Assembly (NCBI GenBank): GCA_026394265.1
Contig: JAPKYO010000050.1
Location: forward strand, 36,974 to 100,973
Direction: 5' to 3'
Origin: Candidatus Bathyarchaeota archaeon
Lineage (GTDB): Archaea > Thermoproteota > Bathyarchaeia > TCS64
Length of the DNA: 64,000 nucleotides
The position numbers and the translations under genes were made by a program. Positions 25,233 through 33,102 of this stretch are shown in pieces; the first letter of the stretch is position 1, and each line of letters starts with the position of its first letter. Under the pieces are notes generated by a model. That model did no database searches and was not told where the DNA came from. It saw nothing but the letters and a program-made list of their open reading frames with translations.

Positions 25233-25755
25233 TCTGCCTAAGGAGAGGTACAGCCAGGCGGGGCCCATCTCGCCCTGCGTGCTCGTGACCTCCATCGACT
25301 CCGAGGGAAGACCAAACATAATTACACTAGGGATGTACATGCCCATCAGCCACGACCCACAGCAGGTCGTCATAGGAGTCTCCCCCAAGCGCTACAGCCA
25401 TGACTTGATAATGGAGCAGGGGGAGTTCGTCGTCAACGCGCCCGGCATCGGGATGGCTGAGAAGATGCACATCTGCGGCATAAAGTCGGGGAGGGACGTC
25501 GACAAGTTCAAGGAGGCGGGCCTTACCGCGAAGCCTGCCCAGAGGGTGAGGCCGCCCCTCATCGAGGAGTGCTACGGCCACCTCGAGTGCGAGGTCGTCA
25601 ACATGGTCACCTGCGGAGACCACACCCTCTTCGTCGGGGAAGTAGTCGCCGCCAGCATAGACGAGGACTGCCTTGAGGGCGGGAAGCTGAAGCTCTCAGC
25701 CGCGAGGCCGATAGCGCAGAAGAACTGGGATTATCACACCCTCAGCGACATCTAG
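25213..25755 (+). CDS. flavin reductase-like FMN-binding protein
   Basis: 180 aa. Split-barrel flavoprotein of the flavin reductase family: SPCVLVTSIDSEGRPNIITLG and VIGVSPKRYSHD are the FMN-binding N-terminal half, followed by FVVNAPG and GDHTLFVGEVVAA. In archaea such proteins are flavoredoxin-like electron carriers or NAD(P)H:FMN reductases. It overlaps the zinc-ribbon gene by 20 nt at GTG 25213; a second GTG at 25222 is close. Cytoplasmic. Confidence 0.88.
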   Translation: MRSVKTNLPKERYSQAGPISPCVLVTSIDSEGRPNIITLGMYMPISHDPQQVVIGVSPKRYSHDLIMEQGEFVVNAPGIGMAEKMHICGIKSGRDVDKFKEAGLTAKPAQRVRPPLIEECYGHLECEVVNMVTCGDHTLFVGEVVAASIDEDCLEGGKLKLSAARPIAQKNWDYHTLSDI

Positions 25756-25804
25756 CCCCTCGTCAACCTCAAATAACCAGATCCGCGCTTAACCAACGAT
25801 CGCA

Positions 25805-26680
25805 TTGGGTAACGCGCTTTTCATAGTGGATGTCTTCGCCGAGGCGAAGCTCGAGGGAAACCAACTCGCCGTCGTCGTCGATAAGGAGGGCTGGTCATCG
25901 GAGCAGATGCAGAAGTTCACGAAGGAGATGAACTTCAGCGAGAGCACCTTCATCACGGGCTCCGACCTCGACAAGAGGATCTTCAAGGTGCGCATCTTCA
26001 CCCCCGTGGGGGAGCTACCGTTCGCGGGGCACCCGACGCTCGGCACCGCTTACGTGGCGGCGAAGGAGCTGATCAAGAAGGAAGTACCCGACCTCACCCT
26101 CGACATGAAGGCGGGGCTGATCCCCGTCACGTTCCAGAAGGCGGCTGACGGGAAGCAGCTTCTCTGGATGAAGCAGCTCAACCCCGAGTTCGGCGCCACA
26201 CATCGGGCGGAGGACATCGCCCCCATGTTCGGCCTCAAGGCATCCGACATCGACACACGCTTCCACATACAGGAGGTCTCGACCGGCGTCTGGTTCTACC
26301 TCATCCCACTGAAGACGCGGGAGGCGCTGAAGAGGATAAAGCTCAACGCCGAGGCGTTCAAGGCATATTCAGCGAACAACAAGGCGAAGTGGCCCCTACT
26401 CTTCTGTCCCGAGCCCGAGGCTAAGGGCAACCATCTCAAGGCGCGCATGGTCACGGACTGGACGGAGGACCCCGCCACGGGCAGCGCCAACGGCTGCCTC
26501 GCGGGTTACCTCGTCAAACACCGCTACTTCGGGACACCGAAGATCGACGTACGCGTCGAGCAGGGCGCCGAGATAGGCCGACCCAGCATCCTCTACCTTA
26601 AGGGGGAGGAGGTGAAGAACGGGATCGATGTCAGGGTCGGCGGCAGGGTCGCGATGGTGGCGCGCGGGGAAGTCGCCTAG
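25805..26680 (+). CDS. PhzF-family isomerase
   Basis: 291 aa. Pseudo-symmetric diaminopimelate-epimerase fold. FIVDVFAEAKLEGNQLAVV opens the protein. The catalytic Glu lies in NFSESTFI, GHPTLGTAYVA follows, and the second-half motif is DPATGSANGCLAGYL. Bacterial PhzF isomerises a phenazine precursor, but most archaeal members are of unknown substrate. The start is TTG at 25805. It is 49 nt after the flavin reductase gene and convergent with the ABC operon. Confidence 0.9.
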   Translation: MGNALFIVDVFAEAKLEGNQLAVVVDKEGWSSEQMQKFTKEMNFSESTFITGSDLDKRIFKVRIFTPVGELPFAGHPTLGTAYVAAKELIKKEVPDLTLDMKAGLIPVTFQKAADGKQLLWMKQLNPEFGATHRAEDIAPMFGLKASDIDTRFHIQEVSTGVWFYLIPLKTREALKRIKLNAEAFKAYSANNKAKWPLLFCPEPEAKGNHLKARMVTDWTEDPATGSANGCLAGYLVKHRYFGTPKIDVRVEQGAEIGRPSILYLKGEEVKNGIDVRVGGRVAMVARGEVA

Positions 26681-26717
26681 GGCGCGGGTTCCGGCGAATA
26701 TCCCACATCTTAGATGC

Positions 26718-27533
26718 TTAGTACCAGCCGAGGGTTCCCTCCCGCTTCGACCTGTTGACTCCCCACCAGAAGACCTTGTACCCCAGGGGCAGGATGATGA
26801 CCGCGAATATCGTCCCCTTCAGGAACTCTAGGAGTATGGCGGGGTCCGTCAGGGAGGGGTTTGTCAGCATGGCCACCCTGCATAGGTGGTAGACCCAGGT
26901 CTGTGGGAGGAACCAGGAGATCGTCGAGGCCCCCGGAAAGAGTATCGTGTCGAGGTAGATGACGGGAAACGCGACGCCCGCGAAGAGGCTCTGTGTCACC
27001 GTGAGGGCCCACGTGACCGGGTCCATGGACTTCGTCAGTATCCTGAGCCCAGTGGAGATCATAGCGAGCCCCATCATGATGGCCGCCGAGATGGCGAAGG
27101 CGAGCACGACGGCGACCATGTTCGCGTTTATCGTGGCGTGGAAGAATGAGGTGCCGATGATCAGATAGGGCACGAAGCTGATTATCGAGAAGATGTACGT
27201 CCACATTATGTTCCCGAGGACGAAGATTGGTGTGCTCACCCCCGTCATCAGTATAGTCTCAAGCGTCCAGGGGTTGAGCTGGTTCTGTATCCCCTGCATC
27301 AGGGGCAGGATCAGGTTGCTAACTGCTACACCGACGAGCAGGAAGGAGATGTAGTCGCTACCATACATCTCTTGGACCGGCCTCTGGACGTAGGCGGCGC
27401 CGACGCCCCAGCTGAAGACGGCTATGAAGATGCCGAGGACCTGCGTCATCGCCGCGGTTCGGTAGGTGGCCCAGCTGAAGAAGTCCCTCTTGGTGAAGGC
27501 TATGATCTGCTTCAGTGCGATTGGCATGTTCAT
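26718..27533 (-). CDS. ABC-2 type transporter permease
   Basis: 271 aa with about six hydrophobic segments and the ABC-2 layout (charged N-terminus, paired helices, a GISTPIFVLGN-like loop region, C-terminal membrane helix). Exporter permease acting with the ATPase encoded 1 nt upstream. Substrate unknown; drug, lipid or polysaccharide export is typical. Confidence 0.87.
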   Translation of the reverse strand: MNMPIALKQIIAFTKRDFFSWATYRTAAMTQVLGIFIAVFSWGVGAAYVQRPVQEMYGSDYISFLLVGVAVSNLILPLMQGIQNQLNPWTLETILMTGVSTPIFVLGNIMWTYIFSIISFVPYLIIGTSFFHATINANMVAVVLAFAISAAIMMGLAMISTGLRILTKSMDPVTWALTVTQSLFAGVAFPVIYLDTILFPGASTISWFLPQTWVYHLCRVAMLTNPSLTDPAILLEFLKGTIFAVIILPLGYKVFWWGVNRSKREGTLGWY

Positions 27534-27534
27534 C

Positions 27535-28647
27535 CTAGTTGCCTCCGACCATGTGTCTGGGCCGGCGCTCTTCGCCTCGCCCCGTTATGGCGTTGAATGC
27601 GTCCTCCAGGGTGGGCTCCTCAGTGTTTATTGATTGAACTCTCAGGCCGCTGCTGCTGAGTATCCTCAGAGCCTCCGAGAGGTCCATCTCCTTCGCCACC
27701 CTCATCGAGATCGAGTGGAGTCTGCCCGCTGAGTCGACCTCAGATGAGACGCCGTGGATGCCCTCGATCCTTTCGAGGCCCTTGGTTAGTGCAGTCTGAT
27801 CGGAGCCGGCTGCGGCCCCAGAGAGGGCGACCTTCATGAGCCGGTCCTCGATCACGAGGTGCCTGACGTTGTCGGGTGTGTCGGATGCGATGACTTTCCC
27901 GCGCTCGAGTATGGCGAGTCTGTCGCAGAGTCCCTGCGCCTCCTGTAGGTTGTGGGTGCTTAGGAGGATGGTCTTTCCCTCCTCCTTTGCGAGTCTGTCG
28001 ATTATCATCCTCCTGAACTCGGTCGCGGAGGCGGGGTCGAGTCCCGTCGTGGGCTCGTCGAAGACGATTATCGGCGTGTCCCTGAGGAGTGCCCTGCATA
28101 GTAGGAGTCTCCTCTGCATGCCGGTGGAGTAGCGCTGTATCCCGTCGTCGGCTCTGGCGGTCAAACCGGTGAAGTCGAGGAGGTAGTCGATGCGTTCCTT
28201 CGCCTCGGCGTCGCTCAGTCCGTATAGGAGGGCGTAGAACTCTAGGTTTTGCTTCCCCGTGAGGCGCCAGTTGAAGCCCCTGCTCTCCGGGAGGACGGCT
28301 TGCAGGTTCTTCAGCACCTCCCCGGTCTCCTTCTTTGGGTCGTGGCCGTTGATGTAGACTTCTCCCTCGTCGTAGAGGACGAGTGTGCAGAGTATCTTGA
28401 TGAGTGTGGTCTTCCCGGCGCCGTTTGGGCCGAGGATGCCGAATATCTCCCCCTCACGGATCTTGAGGTTGATCCCTTTCAGCGCCTCGATGAATGGGCC
28501 TCGTGAGCCCTTGACGGCGTCGATTATGGCGCCGAATGAGCCGACGGTCCCTCGGGCGGCGGGACCACGGGGCACCCCAGCCGTCGCTAACCGTGAGGTC
28601 GTCGGGTACCTCTTGACTAGATTGATGGTCTCTATCGCGTAATCCAC
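27535..28647 (-). CDS. ABC-2 exporter ATP-binding subunit
   Basis: 370 aa. Walker A GPNGAGKTTLI, signature YSTGMQRRLLL, Walker B IIVFDEPTTGLD and the switch His in LSTHNLQEA are all present. The C-terminal 80 residues form a DUF4162-like domain, common in exporter ATPases. Between the first strand (LVKRYP) and ALKGINLKI there is a Gly/Pro/Ala-rich insertion of about 40 residues not usual in this family. First gene of a two-gene operon. Confidence 0.92.
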   Translation of the reverse strand: MDYAIETINLVKRYPTTSRLATAGVPRGPAARGTVGSFGAIIDAVKGSRGPFIEALKGINLKIREGEIFGILGPNGAGKTTLIKILCTLVLYDEGEVYINGHDPKKETGEVLKNLQAVLPESRGFNWRLTGKQNLEFYALLYGLSDAEAKERIDYLLDFTGLTARADDGIQRYSTGMQRRLLLCRALLRDTPIIVFDEPTTGLDPASATEFRRMIIDRLAKEEGKTILLSTHNLQEAQGLCDRLAILERGKVIASDTPDNVRHLVIEDRLMKVALSGAAAGSDQTALTKGLERIEGIHGVSSEVDSAGRLHSISMRVAKEMDLSEALRILSSSGLRVQSINTEEPTLEDAFNAITGRGEERRPRHMVGGN

Positions 28648-28784
28648 ATCTATCAGACTTCTACCGGAACTAGAGAATAATCATGAATTGACTAGGTTAA
28701 ACCTTATTGACGGGCATCTGGGTCTACCTCCCCGCGGGGTAATCTGGAAACACTCTTAACGTCTCCCAGCATCGATTCTTCTCC

Positions 28785-29285
28785 ATGAAGCAGAGGGTAT
28801 CGTTCAAGATCAGGGAGGCGAAGCGGGAGGATATCCCGGTCATCATGGATCTTGCCAGGCAGCTGGCAATCTACGAGAGGTCGCCGGAGAGCTTCGTCGC
28901 GGCGCCCGAGGACTATGAGAAGTGGGGGTGGGGACCGGACGCTGTCTTCAGGGCGCTCCTCGCCGAGAATACGGGGAAGACGGGGCCGAGGTACGTGGGG
29001 TTTGCCCTCTATTACTTCACGTTCAGCACGTGGACGGGGCGCCCGACCCTTTGGCTTGAGGATGTCTTCGTCCCCGAGGAGCTGCGTGGGAGTGGTGTCG
29101 GCTCGGCGCTCCTCGGTAGGCTGGCGAGGATCGCCCTCGACAAGGGGTGCGCCCGGATGGAGTGGACGGTCATAGACTGGAACGAGCCAAGCAGGAAGTT
29201 CTACTTCGGGCTTGGCGCGAAGGCGATGGAGGAGTGGACGACGTTCCGCCTGACGCCTAGAGAACTGGAGAAGATGGCGAAGTAA
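28785..29285 (+). CDS. GNAT acetyltransferase (SSAT/thialysine-type)
   Basis: 166 aa. The layout resembles diamine or thialysine acetyltransferases: FKIREAKREDIPVIMDLARQL at the start, GFALYYFTFSTW, LEDVFVPEELRGSGVG with the acetyl-CoA loop, and NEPSRKFYFGLGAK near the end. Probable substrates are polyamines or lysine-like amines. The dispersed repeat starts 13 nt after the stop codon. Confidence 0.88.
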   Translation: MKQRVSFKIREAKREDIPVIMDLARQLAIYERSPESFVAAPEDYEKWGWGPDAVFRALLAENTGKTGPRYVGFALYYFTFSTWTGRPTLWLEDVFVPEELRGSGVGSALLGRLARIALDKGCARMEWTVIDWNEPSRKFYFGLGAKAMEEWTTFRLTPRELEKMAK

Positions 29286-29297
29286 CTCGGCGCCTTG

Positions 29298-29670
29298 TAG
29301 GGAATAGATGCTCCTTTTGCGTAGATCCGATCCCTATCGGGGCCATTTTAAGGCTTCTTTCGGATGAAGGCATCGTTTTTGTGGGTATCGAGGATACCCC
29401 CATTTATGATGAGGTGATCACCGTTTGTGAGGCGTTGAGTGGTTGGATTGATGCTTTTTTCGCATCTAATACGAGGGTTTAACACATTTTAGGGGCTTAA
29501 AACGTGCCGTTTGAGTGTACTTTTCGCGTATTTTCGACGCGTTTTATGTACCTTTTTGAGCAGTTTAGATCGTGAACTGGACAGTTTTAGGGGTTATTTC
29601 GGTTTATGGAGCTGTTTTCTAGGTTATTCAATGGGACCCCCCTCCCCCCTTTTGTTGGTGAGGGGGGAGA
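29298..29670 (+). repeat. dispersed intergenic repeat, copy A (full length, plus orientation)
   Basis: A 373-nt element filling most of the gap between the GNAT gene and psmA. It begins GTAGGGAATAGATGCTCC; 29303-29328 is identical over 26 nt to 51638-51663, and the block matches the reverse strand of 41977-42007 at 28 of 31 positions. A second shared block (CGTTTTATGT, 29541-29550) corresponds to 41785-41794 in reverse. It ends in a perfect 8-bp C-run/G-run hairpin, CTCCCCCC with GGGGGGAG, at 29643-29670. No ORF and no transposase. Confidence 0.8.
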
Positions 29671-29729
29671 ATAGCGGATTCTCCGGGGTTTGATTGCGAG
29701 TATCTTTCGGGGCAGGTGTAGCCTGAGGT

Positions 29730-29738
29730 TTAAATATC
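29730..29738 (+). promoter_or_regulatory. TATA-like box of psmA
   Basis: TTTAAATAT is centred 41 nt before the psmA ATG, leaving a leader of about 15 nt with a purine-rich GGGGTAGG that may serve as ribosome-binding site. The dispersed repeat ends 60 nt upstream. Confidence 0.6.
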
Positions 29739-29774
29739 CCCCACTCAAACGATTAGCAGGCAAGGGGTAGGAAC

Positions 29775-30476
29775 ATGTCACGTGGAAGAGAGTACGACGA
29801 AGCGATCACGATCTTCTCCCCCGAGGGGCGCATATACCAGGTCGAGTACGCCCTAGAGCTGGTGAAGCGCGGCGCACCCGTCGCAGGAGTCATATCAAAG
29901 GAGGGGGTAGCCCTTGCCGCAGTCGAGGTACTGCAGAACAACCTCGAAGACCCCAGATTCAGCAAGAAACTCTTCGAATTCGACACACACGTCGCAGCGG
30001 TCATCGCAGGGTTGAGCCCCGACGCACGCGTACTCGTCCGCGAGGCACGCTACGCCTGTCAGAGCCACAGGATGACATACGACGAGCCCATAGGGATCGA
30101 GAGCCTCGTCAGCAACATCGGCGACATCCTCCAGCAGTACACGCAGAACGCCGGCGTACGCCCATTCGGGGTCAGCATGATAGTCGCGGGCGTCGACGCC
30201 ACGGGGCCCCGCCTCATAACCACCGACCCGAGCGGCAGCTACCGGGGTTACAAGGCGGCGGCGCTTGGCATGAACAGCGAGAAGGCGAAGGAGCTGCTCG
30301 AGAAGGAGTACAAGGCCGACTTGTCACTCGACGAGGCGGTGCACCTCGCCATCGAGACGATAAAGGTCGCATATTCGAACGGCCTGAAGACCGAGAACGT
30401 CAACGCCGCCGTCATCCCGACGAAGGATAAGATGTTCAAGAAGCTAGACGACGAAGATATCGCGAAGCACTTCTAA
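29775..30476 (+). CDS. psmA: proteasome alpha subunit
   Basis: Forms the outer rings and gate of the 20S proteasome. 233 aa. The N-terminal gate segment is SRGREYDEAITIFSPEGRIYQVEYA, of which YDEAITIFSPEGR is the alpha signature; the core alpha-type NTN fold follows (IVAGVDATGPRL, DPSGSYRGYKA). No propeptide or catalytic Thr, as expected for alpha. The C-terminal region ends HF. Beta subunits are not in the window, but a PAC2-family protein is at 54.9 kb. Confidence 0.97.
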   Translation: MSRGREYDEAITIFSPEGRIYQVEYALELVKRGAPVAGVISKEGVALAAVEVLQNNLEDPRFSKKLFEFDTHVAAVIAGLSPDARVLVREARYACQSHRMTYDEPIGIESLVSNIGDILQQYTQNAGVRPFGVSMIVAGVDATGPRLITTDPSGSYRGYKAAALGMNSEKAKELLEKEYKADLSLDEAVHLAIETIKVAYSNGLKTENVNAAVIPTKDKMFKKLDDEDIAKHF

Positions 30477-30549
30477 GCCATTTTTAGCCTCTTCACCCAT
30501 CCGCGGAGCGGGGGGAAGATTTTAACCGGTGCTTTCTCGAGTGATCACC

Positions 30550-31569
30550 ATGGAGACCCGCTATCAAGAGAGGGTTGACGAGGAGACGGCGCGCTGCATC
30601 GTCTGCCCCAGGATGTGCACGCTGAGGCCGGGGCAGCGCGGCTTCTGCGGCACGAAGGAGAATCAGGGGGGGAGGATAGTCACCCTCACCTACGGCCTCC
30701 TGAGTGCGATATCGGTGGATCCCATCGAGAAGAAGCCTCTCGCCCACTTCTACCCGGGGAGCCTGAGCCTGAGTATAAGCAGCGTCGGTTGCAGCTTCAC
30801 TTGCCCGTGGTGCCAGAACTGGCACCTCTCCACCGCCAAGCCAGAGGGCGGGCTGAAGCGGGTCCCCCCGGAGTACGTCGTAGATATGGCGCACCGCCAG
30901 GAGTGCACGAGCATCAGCTACACATACAACGAGCCGCTCATCAACCTCGACTACGTCGAGGACACCGCCAGGCTCGCAAGGAAGGAGGGGGTGAAGAACG
31001 TCCTCGTCACGAACGGCTACGTGAGCCTGAAGGCGCTCGACAGGGTCGTCGATGTGGTGGACGCCGCAAACGTCGACTGGAAGGGCTTCACCGAGGAGTT
31101 CTACAGGAAGCACTGCTCCGCTGACCTGCAGAGCGTCCTAGACGCCACCGTCGAGATGCACAGGAGGGGGGTGCATGTTGAGGTCACGTTCCTCATAATA
31201 CCCGAGACGAATGATGGGAAGGATGAGGCGAGGAGGATGGCCAGGTACCTAGTCGACAAGATGGGGCCGGACGTTCCGCTTCACCTGAGCCGGTTCTACC
31301 CGCAGTACAAGTTCAGCCACCTGCCGCCGACACCCGTGGAGACGCTGCTCCGGGCGAGGGAGGTCGCGAAGGAGGAGGGGGTCCACTACGTCTACGTCGG
31401 TAACGTCCCCGGGAAGGGGTACGAGGACACGGTTTGCCCGAAGTGCGGCAAGACAGTGATCGGGCGCGACGGATACAACATAACGGCGTGGCACCTTGAC
31501 ACCGAGAAGCACTGCGACAAGTGCGGCACCCCCATCCCCATCGTTGGCGAGCGGGAGAAGCACCTCTAA
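30550..31569 (+). CDS. AmmeMemoRadiSam system radical SAM enzyme (AmrS-type)
   Basis: 339 aa from ATG at 30550, placed after a GATTTTAACC box; an upstream GTG at 30529 is less likely. An N-terminal Cys-rich region (CIVCPRMC ... GFCG) precedes the radical SAM cluster motif Cys-x3-Cys-x2-Cys in GCSFTCPWCQNWH. The TIM-like core carries YTYNEPL and TNGYVS. The C-terminus has two more CxxC pairs (CPKCGK, CDKCGT), possibly a rubredoxin-like metal site. An AMMECR1 homolog is at 57.6 kb; the Memo member is not in the window. The reaction is not settled. Confidence 0.9.
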   Translation: METRYQERVDEETARCIVCPRMCTLRPGQRGFCGTKENQGGRIVTLTYGLLSAISVDPIEKKPLAHFYPGSLSLSISSVGCSFTCPWCQNWHLSTAKPEGGLKRVPPEYVVDMAHRQECTSISYTYNEPLINLDYVEDTARLARKEGVKNVLVTNGYVSLKALDRVVDVVDAANVDWKGFTEEFYRKHCSADLQSVLDATVEMHRRGVHVEVTFLIIPETNDGKDEARRMARYLVDKMGPDVPLHLSRFYPQYKFSHLPPTPVETLLRAREVAKEEGVHYVYVGNVPGKGYEDTVCPKCGKTVIGRDGYNITAWHLDTEKHCDKCGTPIPIVGEREKHL

Positions 31570-31618
31570 AAACATATTACCACCCGCAGCCATCCTTCAA
31601 CCACATTCTGTGATCGAC

Positions 31619-32230
31619 ATGAGCACAAAGAGAACCACAGTCATATTCGAGAAGGGGGGCAGAGAGCACACCGAGGAGACGCTGAAGCTGGCGCTCGCCG
31701 GCGCCAAGGAGAGGAACATAGACACAGTCCTAATCTCCACGTCGACCGGCACCACCGGCCTCAAGGCCGTCGAGGTCTTCAAGGACAGCGGCATAAAGCT
31801 CGTTTTCGTCAGACACCAGACAGGCTACCCCCAGAAGGGGAAGCAGATGATGCCCCCGGAAGTCAAGGCGACACTGGAGAAGGCGGGGACCATCGTCACC
31901 TGCACCGACGCCCTCACCGGCGGCGTCGACGTGGGCGTATCGAGGCAGAGTCCCGAGAAGACGCAGCCGCTCGAGGCGAGCCTGCCATTCTACCTCCCGC
32001 CGCTCAACGTCGTGATAGCCAACATGCTCCGCCAGTTCAGCCAGGGCACAAAGGTCGGCGTCGAGATCGCCATGATGGCCGCCGACTGCGACGCCGTCGG
32101 CATCGACAAGCCGGTGATCAGCGTCGGCGGAAGCCACGCCGGGGCGGATACAGCCATCGTTGTCACCCCTGCTGCGTCCAACAGGATCAGGGACCTCAAG
32201 GTACACGAGATCCTGGCGAAGCCCTTCTAG
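31619..32230 (+). CDS. pyruvate kinase C-terminal-domain-like protein (PK_C)
   Basis: 203 aa consisting only of the alpha/beta domain found at the C-terminus of pyruvate kinases: a TEETLKLALAGAKERNIDTVLISTS start, then KLVFVRHQTGYP, and late VISVGGSHAGADTAIVV. No catalytic barrel. Stand-alone PK_C proteins are common in archaea, and the domain may bind a phosphorylated effector. Start is ATG 31619, with a TATA-like ACATATTA box upstream. Confidence 0.83.
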   Translation: MSTKRTTVIFEKGGREHTEETLKLALAGAKERNIDTVLISTSTGTTGLKAVEVFKDSGIKLVFVRHQTGYPQKGKQMMPPEVKATLEKAGTIVTCTDALTGGVDVGVSRQSPEKTQPLEASLPFYLPPLNVVIANMLRQFSQGTKVGVEIAMMAADCDAVGIDKPVISVGGSHAGADTAIVVTPAASNRIRDLKVHEILAKPF

Positions 32231-32268
32231 CCAAACCCTTTTCTCCCAACCACGCAGGCTTTCTCTCC

Positions 32269-32424
32269 ATGGCAGACCTCACCCCCTTCGTCTCCGCCTT
32301 CCTCGCCATCACGGTCATCGTGATTGTGTTGAAGAACAAGCTGCCGAGGTGGGCGAGGTTCACCCTCATGGCGACGCAGGCCATACTCGTCTTCTTCGCG
32401 ACGGTCGTGGCGATCTTCGGCTAA
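32269..32424 (+). CDS. small two-helix membrane protein
   Basis: 51 aa. Two hydrophobic helices (about 5-20 and 33-50) flank a basic loop (KNKLPRWAR). No family recognised. The stop codon touches the start codon of the VTT membrane protein (TAA then ATG), so the pair is co-translated and may form one complex. Confidence 0.6.
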   Translation: MADLTPFVSAFLAITVIVIVLKNKLPRWARFTLMATQAILVFFATVVAIFG

Positions 32425-33102
32425 ATGGTGCGGTGCATGAATCGTAGAGCCTACTTGACGATAGCGGGTGTGGCGGCGACGGCCCTCGTCTCAGGGTACA
32501 TCCTGCTGCTCTTCTTCACGGACACGGCGCGCGTCGAGGGGATGGGGCTCTGGGGCATCTTCGTCGTCACGCTTCTCAGCCACTCGACGATGGTGGCCCG
32601 GGACATCTTCGTCCCACTCTTCCTCGCACTGACGCCCCTCTATAACCCGGTCCTGCTCGGCGTGACCGCCGGCGTCGGAGGCGCCATAGGCGACATCATC
32701 CCCTACCTGCTCGGCCTCGGCGTAGCCGAGACTGTGGAGAGCAGCGGCGGGAAGGCGGAGGACCTCGTCGGTAAGTGGATAAAGAAGTACGGCCTCTGGG
32801 CCGTCCTGGTCGTGGCGGCGACGCCTCTGCCCGACCTCCCCGTAGTGATGCTCGCCGGGACGAGGAGGCTCCCCCTGCACAAGCTGCTGGCGATCGAGGC
32901 CGTGGGTAAGACCGCGCTCTACACCCTAGGCGCGTGGGTGGGCGGCTGGATATTCGACCTCCTAATAGGCGCCGTCGGCGGCACAGTCGCTAGCGTCGGG
33001 ATGGTCGTCGTTAGCATCGTGTTCTCGATAGCCTTGACTTGGCCGCCGAGCAGGGACTGGCTCTTCAGGCTCCTCGACCGATTCATCCCCGGCGGAGACT
33101 GA
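32425..33102 (+). CDS. VTT/DedA-like membrane protein (SNARE-associated family)
   Basis: 225 aa with about five or six hydrophobic segments. The family core is visible: GVGGAIGDIIPYLLG (re-entrant loop glycines), a KKYGLWAVLVVAATPLPD segment and AVGKTALYTLGAW. DedA/VTT proteins are lipid scramblases or flippases for carrier lipids in other organisms. It starts right after the stop of the 51-aa membrane protein and ends 20 nt inside the convergent polX gene. M5 is an alternative start. Confidence 0.78.
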   Translation: MVRCMNRRAYLTIAGVAATALVSGYILLLFFTDTARVEGMGLWGIFVVTLLSHSTMVARDIFVPLFLALTPLYNPVLLGVTAGVGGAIGDIIPYLLGLGVAETVESSGGKAEDLVGKWIKKYGLWAVLVVAATPLPDLPVVMLAGTRRLPLHKLLAIEAVGKTALYTLGAWVGGWIFDLLIGAVGGTVASVGMVVVSIVFSIALTWPPSRDWLFRLLDRFIPGGD

